A DNA stretch of 5,469 bases, taken from contig JAKAGC010000332.1 in the NCBI GenBank assembly GCA_021817755.1, positions 1 through 5,469 on the forward strand. Reading direction: 5' to 3'. The notes under the pieces were generated by a model, which was given only the letters and a program-made list of their open reading frames with translations, was not told the origin of the DNA and did not search any database. This DNA is from Acidobacteriota bacterium (lineage in GTDB: Bacteria > Acidobacteriota > Aminicenantia > UBA2199). Position 1 is the stretch's first letter; each line of letters starts with the position of its first letter. A program made the position numbers and the translations under genes. This document shows positions 1-5,469 of the stretch, in pieces.

Positions 1-428
1 CCGCGGCTCTATGGAACGTTAATACCGAAGAGAATGGAAAACCCATTGCCATTTGCAAAAAACATCAAAGTCCGGTTATTTCCGGTGTGTTCTCTCCCGA
101 TGGAAAAAATCTGTTGACTGCGTCATATGACGGTACAGCCATTTTATGGGATTTGAAAGGAAACGCTTTGACCGTTTTCAAACACCGGGACCGGGTAAAT
201 AGTGCCTTATTCTCAACCGATGGCAAACATATTATCACCGCCTCAGATGATGGGACCGCAAAGCTGTGGGACTTACGCGGAAACCTAGTGGCAGATATGA
301 ATAAACACAAAGGAAAGGTTTTCTATGCCCTATTTTCCCCCAGTAGTAAACAGGTAATTACTACTTCCGAGGATACAACCGCTAAAATCTGGTTGACCCC
401 GGAAGCCATATTCGAACTACTTCATTAA
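1..428 (+). CDS. WD40 beta-propeller protein, C-terminal fragment (5' end outside window)
   Basis: The reading frame is open from the left edge (first complete codon at position 3) and ends at TAA 426-428, giving 141 visible residues. A GTG at position 87 is internal, because coding similarity continues upstream of it: A-A-L-W-N at the start is the end of a preceding WD repeat. Three further repeats follow, each with the pattern F-S-x-D-G-K...(I/L)-(I/L)-T-A-S-x-D-G-T-A-x-(L/I)-W-D. Their Trp residues are at visible positions 49, 89 and 130, about 40 residues apart. The last repeat ends W-L rather than W-D and runs into a short tail, T-P-E-A-I-F-E-L-L-H. WD40 propellers are protein-interaction scaffolds. 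In bacteria such tails often sit behind caspase-like, TIR or STAND NTPase domains, but no such domain is visible here, so the function is unassigned. The gene converges on the peptidase gene. Confidence 0.9.
   Translation, partial: AALWNVNTEENGKPIAICKKHQSPVISGVFSPDGKNLLTASYDGTAILWDLKGNALTVFKHRDRVNSALFSTDGKHIITASDDGTAKLWDLRGNLVADMNKHKGKVFYALFSPSSKQVITTSEDTTAKIWLTPEAIFELLH
69..392 (+). repeat. Three tandem WD40 repeats (protein-level)
   Basis: Repeat units are approximately 69-189, 189-309 and 309-392 in the frame of the WD40 gene. Each encodes about 40 residues with an F-S-x-(D/S)-(G/S)-K turn and a closing T-A-x-(L/I)-W. The units are clearly related in protein but diverged in DNA, so this is an old duplication and not a recent or slipping tandem repeat. 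The tail end of a fourth, upstream unit (A-L-W-N) is at positions 3-17. Unit boundaries are approximate. Confidence 0.8.
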
Positions 429-509
429 ACTCTATCAAAAACGAAAATTAAAGCAATACATTTGCCTCTTTTTATATCCGCAATAATCAAACCATAAATT
501 CAGTAGTTA
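429..509. other. Convergent AT-rich intergenic region, no confident terminator
   Basis: These 81 bases separate the 3' ends of two converging genes, where a bidirectional terminator would be expected. The only candidate is a 4-bp stem (GCAA at 453-456 with TTGC at 462-465, 5-nt loop). It has a T-rich run on the plus-strand side (467-473) and a T-rich stretch on the minus-strand side. The stem is too short and weak to call an intrinsic terminator. No ORF, RNA gene or repeat is seen here. Confidence 0.5.
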
Positions 510-2030
510 TTATTTATTTGGAAGCGCATAAATGTCGCGGTATTTTTTCTCCAGGTAATGAATGAACGGCTCTGCGGAAAGCGACTCTCCGGTTAACTTC
601 CGGATCAACTCTTCCGCATCCATTCGATGCCCTATAGAATGAACATTATTCCGCAGCCATTCCCGAATGATAGGTAGTTTCCCGCTTTTAATCGTTTCGC
701 TCAAATCCGGGATGTCCTTTTGCATGCGATTCACCATCATGGCACCGTACAGATTACCCAGTGCATAAGAGGGGAAATACCCAAATGCCCCCATAGACCA
801 ATGAACATCCTGCAATACACCGTCTTTGTAATCCTCGGGCCGAATACCCAAAAACTCTTCCATCTTTTGATCCCATGCTGCGGGTAAATCTTTCACTTCG
901 AGTTTTCCATCGATTAAAAGAGCTTCGATCTCAAACCGGAGCATGATATGAAGGGAATAGGTCACTTCGTCTGCTTCGACTCTGATCAACGACGGTTTAA
1001 CGGTGTTAATCATCTTATAGAAACGGTCCAGGTTAATGTTTACCAATGGACGGGAAAACATGCCCGTAAGCTGGGGATAGAAATGATACCAGAAGTCCCG
1101 GCTGCGTCCGATAATATTCTCCCAGATCCGGGACTGGCTTTCATGAATCCCAAACGAGATGGGTTCGCCAAGCGGTGAGCCGTAATCATCGATTCTTAAT
1201 CCCTGCTCATACAAGGCATGCCCGGTTTCATGAATGGTGCTAAAAATAGCAGTTTTGAAATTATTTTTATGAAGCCGCGTCGTGATTCGAACATCGGTGG
1301 GATGAAACGTTGTGGTAAACGGATGAGCGGATTTATCCTGCCTGCCGCAAGTAAAATCGTATCCCATTACCTCTGCGACTTTTAATCCGAATTCCCATTG
1401 TTTATCCACATCAAATGAACGCTGCATGGGTTTATCATCGATTGGAGTTCCTTTCTCCCGAATATCTTTGACAAGCTGAACAAGAGCTTCTTTCAACCGG
1501 TTAAAAAGAATAGTAATTTTTTCCGTGTTCATTCCAGGCTCGAACTTATCGATAAGTGCATCGTAAGGAGTCGTGGTATAGCCGTAATATTCGGCTTCCT
1601 TTCGTTTAAAATCGATAATCTTCTCAAGATAGGGAGCAAACGCATTAAAATCATTTTCAACCCGTGCTTTCTGCCAGACTTGCTGACTTTTGGCAGTAAG
1701 AAGAGCAAGTTCCTTAACAAAATCCGCCGGTAAAGTAGAAACATCGCGGTAATCTTTCCAGGCCAGGTAAAGCATGCGGCGGGTATCTGCATCGGTTTGA
1801 GGTTGTAACGGTTCGCCGGTTTCCATATTAACAAGCCCTTTCAGGCAATTGAGAAACTCCTGGCCGGTGTGTAACCGGTGGGCGAGAGTACTTAGATAAG
1901 AAATATGTTCTGCCCGGGCATCTCCTGCTCCTTCGGGCATATAGGTTTCCTGGTCCCAATGCAATACGGCACCAATGGAATCAATTTTTTTTATCTCTGC
2001 GAGACGGTCTTTTAATTCTTGAATACTCAT
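510..2030 (-). CDS. M32 family metallocarboxypeptidase (carboxypeptidase Taq type)
   Basis: This complete 506-residue protein has the usual length for peptidase family M32, whose members are zinc enzymes that remove C-terminal residues from peptides, usually in the cytoplasm and as homodimers. All family signatures are visible: H-P-F at 236-238, D-V-R-I-T at 246-250, the zinc-binding H-E-T-G-H at 267-271 (E268 catalytic), H-E-S-Q-S at 296-300 (E297 as third zinc ligand), I-R-V-E-A-D at 349-354 and G-V-L-Q-D-V-H-W at 404-411. The N-terminus (L-H-W-D-Q-E-T-Y-M-P at 23-32) is also typical of the family. There is no signal peptide or membrane segment. The ATG at 2030 is supported by an AGGAG six bases upstream and by the family-like start. 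The active site is complete and nothing suggests decay. The gene lies 72 bp downstream of the Fe-S/anchor gene on the same strand, with a possible promoter in between, so it may be expressed separately. Its likely role is peptide turnover or nutrient-peptide use. Confidence 0.97.
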   Translation of the reverse strand: MSIQELKDRLAEIKKIDSIGAVLHWDQETYMPEGAGDARAEHISYLSTLAHRLHTGQEFLNCLKGLVNMETGEPLQPQTDADTRRMLYLAWKDYRDVSTLPADFVKELALLTAKSQQVWQKARVENDFNAFAPYLEKIIDFKRKEAEYYGYTTTPYDALIDKFEPGMNTEKITILFNRLKEALVQLVKDIREKGTPIDDKPMQRSFDVDKQWEFGLKVAEVMGYDFTCGRQDKSAHPFTTTFHPTDVRITTRLHKNNFKTAIFSTIHETGHALYEQGLRIDDYGSPLGEPISFGIHESQSRIWENIIGRSRDFWYHFYPQLTGMFSRPLVNINLDRFYKMINTVKPSLIRVEADEVTYSLHIMLRFEIEALLIDGKLEVKDLPAAWDQKMEEFLGIRPEDYKDGVLQDVHWSMGAFGYFPSYALGNLYGAMMVNRMQKDIPDLSETIKSGKLPIIREWLRNNVHSIGHRMDAEELIRKLTGESLSAEPFIHYLEKKYRDIYALPNK

Positions 2031-2036
2031 TGTTCA

Positions 2037-2041
2037 CTCCT
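2037..2041 (-). promoter_or_regulatory. Ribosome binding site of the M32 peptidase gene
   Basis: On the minus strand this reads AGGAG, followed by six bases and then the ATG at 2030-2028. Motif and spacing are near ideal for a Shine-Dalgarno site, and they fix the start codon. Confidence 0.8.
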
Positions 2042-2064
2042 GTTTTTTGCTGATTTTTATTCCT

Positions 2065-2094
2065 ATTATATTTTAAAATACAATTGAGTTTTAA
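2065..2094 (-). promoter_or_regulatory. Possible sigma70-like promoter for the M32 peptidase gene
   Basis: On the minus strand a perfect TATAAT lies at 2070-2065. A poor -35 candidate, TTAAAA (4 of 6 matches to TTGACA), lies at 2094-2089, giving an 18-bp spacer. Transcription would begin near 2058 and leave a leader of about 28 nt that contains the AGGAG site. The region is very AT-rich, so the -10 match could be chance. If the organism is a Bacteroidota member, whose primary sigma factor uses a different -7/-33 consensus, this call would weaken. Confidence 0.35.
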
Positions 2095-2102
2095 TAATCC
2101 AG

Positions 2103-3491
2103 TTAATCATTGAGTCGTTTTTCCATATCGAGTAAAATCTGACGTCTGGGAGTAATGATCTCGAGCTCATCGTAAAATTCGACACGGTCTATCAACTCGC
2201 CGGTGGTAACACTGATGATAAATAACAAATAATACCAGGGTATATCAACCCCATTATGCAATGCAGGCATTCCCAATTGAATACTAAATATAACCTGGGG
2301 AATGAAGAAACCGGTGAGCAACCTGCAAATACTGAGAAATGGATGGGTTTTCTGTTTTACTCCTATAAATAACCATTTCCTGTAAAGGTAAAGGAAGAGT
2401 TTCAGCAGCCCTACTGTAATAAATAAAGCCGTTTCTCCTGTAAGACATCCAGTGAGATAGAGACCATCGAACACCGTATGTGCGCTGTGAAAATCCATTA
2501 CCCCTATTTTCATGGCTACCTGGTAGATGCGATCGATGGCAAATAGAGAGAAAAATCCAATGTACACGGTTATCCAACCCAATATGGGATATTCTTTAAA
2601 AAACATCAAATATAACCAGCCAAGTCCGAGGAAAGCTGAAAATAAGGCAATTTCCCGACTCAACCAGGATTTCTTAAAATTAAAAATCGCACGGTAAGAG
2701 CGTTCCTTATGCCCAAGATGAATCGTTCCCGCGCCTGTTCCGATGATACCCACAAATAGGAATAAAAAGGGATTGGGATTGAATGGCATAACGATGGAGG
2801 CCGTCAATAAAGCAACTAGTATAAAGGCTATGGATGTAAAAAACACCAATGTCCATTCGGATTTCAATGTGATCTTTCGCTCCGGGAGTTTCTGGGAAGC
2901 TTCAAATAGCCGGGTATTGGTTAGTGGTTCATGAAAAAAGACACTTTCGGGTTTATTCTGTTGTGAGCGAAGGGGCTTGAATTGAATCGAAGGGTTTAAT
3001 CCGGCATTTGTAAATCCATCCTGGCGCTGAATAGGAATGTCACCGACGATGTCTTCTATTTTTAAAGCTCCCACAGGGCAAGCCGTAACGCATGCAGGAG
3101 AGTCATTCTGTTTTAAACGTCCATTGCAAAAATCACATTTCTCGATGACTCCCGAAACGGGATTAAAACGTGGAGCGTCATAGGGACATGCCCAGGTACA
3201 ATATTTACACCCCATACATAATTGAGGATCGATAATTACCGCACCCGTTTCTTTGTCTTTGGAATAGGCACCGGATGGACAAGCATTGAGGCAGGCCGGT
3301 ATTTCACAATGATTGCAGGATAGAGAGAAATTAAATAAGGGTAATTCGGGATGGTGAACTTCATTGAAGGTGTAAATCTCCCGCCAATTGATACCCTCCC
3401 CTTTTCGGTGTGAATTTTCGATGGTACAAGCGATGACGCAAGCGCCGCATCCGGTACATCGATTCAGATCGACTACAAAACAATGCTGCAT
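2103..3491 (-). CDS. Fused DmsB-DmsC-type subunit: four-[4Fe-4S] electron-transfer domain plus membrane quinone anchor
   Basis: This 462-residue protein combines two subunits that are separate in the classical DmsABC reductase. Residues 1-145 carry four ferredoxin-type Cys groups: C12/C15/C18/C22, C59/C62/C67/C71, C92/C95/C98/C102 and C119/C122/C134/C138 (the last as C-x2-C-x11-C-x3-C). This is the DmsB pattern for four [4Fe-4S] clusters. A charged linker of about 65 residues follows. From about 212 onward there are about seven hydrophobic segments (near 213-235, 242-258, 279-298, 303-320, 345-369, 386-405, 418-432). DmsC landmarks include T-I-H-L-G at 256-260, S-W-L-S-R-E-I at 275-281 and G-E-L-I-D-R-V-E-F-Y at 431-440. 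The inferred role is to carry electrons between menaquinol in the membrane and the molybdenum subunit encoded 73 bp upstream. No signal peptide is seen. The ATG at 3491 places the first Cys group close to the N-terminus, as is usual. The protein could equally serve a polysulfide-, thiosulfate- or N/S-oxide-type enzyme. Confidence 0.92.
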   Translation of the reverse strand: MQHCFVVDLNRCTGCGACVIACTIENSHRKGEGINWREIYTFNEVHHPELPLFNFSLSCNHCEIPACLNACPSGAYSKDKETGAVIIDPQLCMGCKYCTWACPYDAPRFNPVSGVIEKCDFCNGRLKQNDSPACVTACPVGALKIEDIVGDIPIQRQDGFTNAGLNPSIQFKPLRSQQNKPESVFFHEPLTNTRLFEASQKLPERKITLKSEWTLVFFTSIAFILVALLTASIVMPFNPNPFLFLFVGIIGTGAGTIHLGHKERSYRAIFNFKKSWLSREIALFSAFLGLGWLYLMFFKEYPILGWITVYIGFFSLFAIDRIYQVAMKIGVMDFHSAHTVFDGLYLTGCLTGETALFITVGLLKLFLYLYRKWLFIGVKQKTHPFLSICRLLTGFFIPQVIFSIQLGMPALHNGVDIPWYYLLFIISVTTGELIDRVEFYDELEIITPRRQILLDMEKRLND

Positions 3492-3503
3492 TCTGTGATC
3501 TTT

Positions 3504-3508
3504 CTCCC
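3504..3508 (-). promoter_or_regulatory. Probable ribosome binding site of the fused Fe-S/anchor gene
   Basis: On the minus strand this reads GGGAG, extended to the purine-rich GGGAGAAAG, and ends 12 bases before the ATG at 3491-3489. The spacing of the core is longer than ideal, but no better motif or start codon is nearby. Confidence 0.5.
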
Positions 3509-3513
3509 AAAGG

Positions 3514-3540
3514 CTGAACTTCGCAATATTGTTTGTTCAG
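3514..3540. repeat. Nested inverted repeat upstream of the fused Fe-S/anchor gene
   Basis: CTGAAC at 3514-3519 is matched by its exact reverse complement GTTCAG at 3535-3540. Between them is the perfect 8-base palindrome CAATATTG at 3524-3531, nearly centred (4-base and 3-base spacers). The element lies in the 73-bp gap between the molybdoenzyme gene and the fused subunit gene, just upstream of the latter's ribosome binding site. It could be a regulator site or an mRNA hairpin tuning translation or decay. It lacks the GC-rich stem and T-run of an intrinsic terminator. The symmetry is short enough that chance is possible. Confidence 0.3.
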
Positions 3541-3564
3541 ATTCCGTTATCAAATGTTTATCTC

Positions 3565-5469
3565 TCATTTCTGAGCCGCCACTCGTTCGACATTAACCAG
3601 GTTATCATGAAAAGCCGCTCCGTAGCCCATATCGGTTTCCCGCCCATAGGAAAGAAAATTCACGGTGCCGCCATCGGTAATCCACCAGCCATTGGTCATA
3701 CACACACACCCTTTACGCATACTGAAATCGATTTTCATTTCTACTTCGATGCTGCCCCGTTCATTGTAAACGCGGACAAGAGCACCTGGAGGAATCTTAC
3801 GGTCTGCCGCATCTTCCGGGTTCATTTCCAGGTAAGGTTTCGGGCTGAATTGCCGAATCAAACTCAGATTATTGAATTGAGAATGGGTCCGGTTTTTGGT
3901 ATTCGGTGTCATGAAATAGAGAGGATATTTCCCCGTTCTTCCTAACGGAGAACGGATGGATTCCTCCGATTCTTTATATACCGGAAGCGGATCAAGGTTC
4001 CAACGGTCCTCCGCTTCCTTTGAGTAGAGTTCAATTTTACGGGAAGGAGTTCTGAATATATAATCTTCAAAGACTACCTCTTCCGTTCCCGGAGCCAATA
4101 ATGGGCCTTTCTTTAGTTTCTCCAGGGTTAATTCCGGGAATGGGGTTAGCCTGGATTCCAGGTAGGATTCGATATCTTTATCAGATGAACCCGGAAAATT
4201 TTCTGCGATGATCTCGAGAGGAAAATCGAACCGCTCTGCCAGTAAACGGTAGATCTCGCTTTCCGGTTTCACTTCTCCCGGCGGATCAATAATCTTTTGT
4301 TTGAACTGGATATAAGGGTGCCAGTACGATCCGATGATATCAGATTGCTCGAAAAGAGTTTTGGCAGGAAGAACAATATCCGCCTCACGTGCCGTATCGG
4401 TAAGAAACTGTTCGACAACCACCCGGAAATCAAGGGAATGGAAGGCTTTAAGAACCGTATGGGTTTCGGGGTTTTGCGTAATTGGATTTCCCCGTTCAAC
4501 CCAGATCATTTTCAACTTGGGATTGGTTTGAGCCAGCATGTCCTGACCCAATCGCGCGATAGAAATCGAACAACGGGTGATATTATCCGGGATTTCCGGT
4601 GGAAAAGAAGCAATCGGATCAAGCACTTCTTCAAATATCCCCGATTGAAGATTGGCATATATCCAACCTGCGCCCGGTTTCCCGATATTCCCTGTAATTG
4701 CCGTCAAAGCAATCATCGCCCGGATAGCCTGCCCGCTATTGGTATAACGCTGCATCCCAAAACCGGCACAAAGACTTACCGGAGGATTGGAAGCAATTTC
4801 ATCTGCCAGGCGGAAAATATAATTTTCAGGAATTTCCGCAATCGCCGACGCACGTTCCGGTGGATATGCCATGGCAAGGTCCTTGAATTCTTCAAATCCG
4901 TATACATAATTCTTTATAAATTCATGATCGATGGTATTCTTTTTTATTAAAAGATATGCAATTCCAAGAGCAAGCACCCCATCCGTTCCCGGACGCGGTT
5001 GAATCAGTAGATGAGCCCGGTCTGCGGATAACGTTCTTCTCGGATCGATGACAATGAGTTTCGCACCTTTTTCTACCGCACGGTCGATGGAACGCATTTG
5101 TTGGATATTGGTTTCCGCCGGGTTTTTCCCCCATAAAATAATGAGCTTTGCATTCTCGATATCCCAGGGTGCATTGTGTTTGTTTTCACCCAGCGTCAAG
5201 CGAGTCGCTTCAAGTCCCGCAGGCCAGCACAAATCGCCATAAGTAGTCGTGTATCCCCCATATAGTTTCCAAAATTTGCTCCCTACTGCATTTAATAATC
5301 CCTTCGTTCCTGACCCGGTATAATACAATATACTTTGGGGACTGTATGTTTCTCTAAAGTATTTCAGTTTTTCAACGATCACATTCAGCGCATCATCCCA
5401 GGAGATACGTTCAAACCCGGTACCGTCGCTTTTGCGTTTTAGAGGATAGAGAATGCGATCTTTCGCATA
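3565..5469 (-). CDS. Molybdopterin-dependent oxidoreductase catalytic subunit (DMSO reductase superfamily), N-terminus outside window
   Basis: The frame is open from the right edge to TGA at 3567-3565, giving 634 visible residues. The GTG at 5382 is not the start, because the 29 codons upstream encode the conserved R-I-L-Y-P-L-K-R ... F-E-R-I-S-W-D-D-A-L stretch. Roughly 55-90 residues are missing, including the expected [4Fe-4S] Cys domain and any Tat signal. Numbering from the GTG, family landmarks are G-S-G at 23-25, G-D-L-C-W-P-A-G at 49-56 (C52 likely the Mo ligand), W-G-K-N-P-A-E-T-N at 84-92, I-D-P-R-R-T at 112-117 and P-R-P-G-T-D at 129-134 for cofactor binding. R-T-H-S-Q at 498-502 and the C-terminal dinucleotide-binding domain from about 485 to 600 follow (P-G-A-L-V at 532-536, N-G-W-W at 564-567, G-G-T-V-N at 571-575). 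It should bind bis-MGD and exchange electrons with the fused Fe-S/anchor protein encoded next. The substrate is undetermined; an S-oxide, polysulfide, thiosulfate or another small oxyanion is possible. Confidence 0.93.
   Translation of the reverse strand, partial: YAKDRILYPLKRKSDGTGFERISWDDALNVIVEKLKYFRETYSPQSILYYTGSGTKGLLNAVGSKFWKLYGGYTTTYGDLCWPAGLEATRLTLGENKHNAPWDIENAKLIILWGKNPAETNIQQMRSIDRAVEKGAKLIVIDPRRTLSADRAHLLIQPRPGTDGVLALGIAYLLIKKNTIDHEFIKNYVYGFEEFKDLAMAYPPERASAIAEIPENYIFRLADEIASNPPVSLCAGFGMQRYTNSGQAIRAMIALTAITGNIGKPGAGWIYANLQSGIFEEVLDPIASFPPEIPDNITRCSISIARLGQDMLAQTNPKLKMIWVERGNPITQNPETHTVLKAFHSLDFRVVVEQFLTDTAREADIVLPAKTLFEQSDIIGSYWHPYIQFKQKIIDPPGEVKPESEIYRLLAERFDFPLEIIAENFPGSSDKDIESYLESRLTPFPELTLEKLKKGPLLAPGTEEVVFEDYIFRTPSRKIELYSKEAEDRWNLDPLPVYKESEESIRSPLGRTGKYPLYFMTPNTKNRTHSQFNNLSLIRQFSPKPYLEMNPEDAADRKIPPGALVRVYNERGSIEVEMKIDFSMRKGCVCMTNGWWITDGGTVNFLSYGRETDMGYGAAFHDNLVNVERVAAQK

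Noticed and set aside
453..473. Intrinsic terminator between the converging genes
   Set aside because: The stem is only 4 bp (GCAA/TTGC) with an AT-rich surround, so the T-run alone does not support the call.
482..514. AATAAT/ATTATT inverted repeat near the end of the peptidase gene
   Set aside because: It is only A and T with a loop of about 21 bases in an AT-rich stretch, and such matches are expected by chance.
3540..3553. FNR-like site (TTGAT on the minus strand at 3553-3549), attractive for an anaerobic respiratory gene
   Set aside because: Only one half-site matches. The other half reads GAATC instead of ATCAA, and the site lies between two genes rather than before the operon.
3700..3709. 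(AC)5 dinucleotide run inside the molybdoenzyme gene as a possible phase-variable tract
   Set aside because: Five units are short, the run encodes an in-frame Cys-Val-Cys within a conserved region, and the frame is intact on both sides.
3529..3945. A 138-codon plus-strand open frame over the 3' end of the molybdoenzyme gene and the following gap
   Set aside because: Its composition mirrors the antisense of conserved C-terminal motifs (such as N-G-W-W and G-G-T-V-N), and it shows no domain of its own.
4297..4950. A 217-codon open frame on the plus strand, antisense to the molybdoenzyme gene
   Set aside because: It lies entirely within a well-supported coding gene on the other strand. It has no recognisable motif, its composition is an odd mix rich in Arg, Ile and Phe, and it lacks a convincing ribosome binding site. 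It is a shadow frame.
5380..5382. GTG as the start codon of the molybdoenzyme gene
   Set aside because: The frame stays open to the window edge, and the 29 codons upstream encode a conserved stretch of the family. The true start lies beyond position 5469.

Overview
This is a 5.5 kb bacterial chromosomal window with moderate GC (low to mid 40s by eye). Three genes lie on the minus strand, and the tail of a fourth gene on the plus strand converges on them. The protein styles (a WD40 tail ending in a PEAI-type helix, a fused DmsB-DmsC subunit, an M32 carboxypeptidase) fit a Gram-negative anaerobe or facultative anaerobe, perhaps of the Bacteroidota/FCB type. That placement rests on general familiarity, and no taxonomic marker is present.

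Layout from left to right. Positions 1-428 (+) hold the C-terminal end of a WD40-repeat protein whose start lies outside the window. Positions 429-509 are a short AT-rich convergent intergenic stretch. Positions 510-2030 (-) are a complete, intact M32 (Taq-type) zinc metallocarboxypeptidase. Positions 2031-2102 are an AT-rich gap with a possible sigma70-like promoter for the peptidase gene. Positions 2103-3491 (-) encode one polypeptide that joins a four-cluster ferredoxin-like electron-transfer subunit (DmsB type) to a membrane quinone-binding anchor (DmsC type). Positions 3492-3564 form a gap with a nested dyad-symmetric sequence. Positions 3565-5469 (-) are most of a molybdopterin-guanine-dinucleotide oxidoreductase catalytic subunit, cut by the right edge just after where its N-terminal Fe-S domain would end.

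The molybdoenzyme and the fused Fe-S/anchor gene are in the order A then B-C, as in dmsABC-type operons. They very probably form one membrane-bound respiratory oxidoreductase: active site, then iron-sulfur wire, then menaquinone pool. The substrate cannot be read from the sequence. A Cys in a G-D-L-C-W-P-A-G motif sits where the protein ligand to molybdenum is expected, which argues against a classical Ser-ligated DMSO/TMAO reductase. The peptidase gene downstream probably has its own promoter and need not be functionally linked.

I see no mobile element, RNA gene, CRISPR array or pseudogene. No clearly new system is evident. The points most worth checking are the B-C fusion and its membrane orientation, and the unassigned substrate of the Cys-type catalytic subunit.
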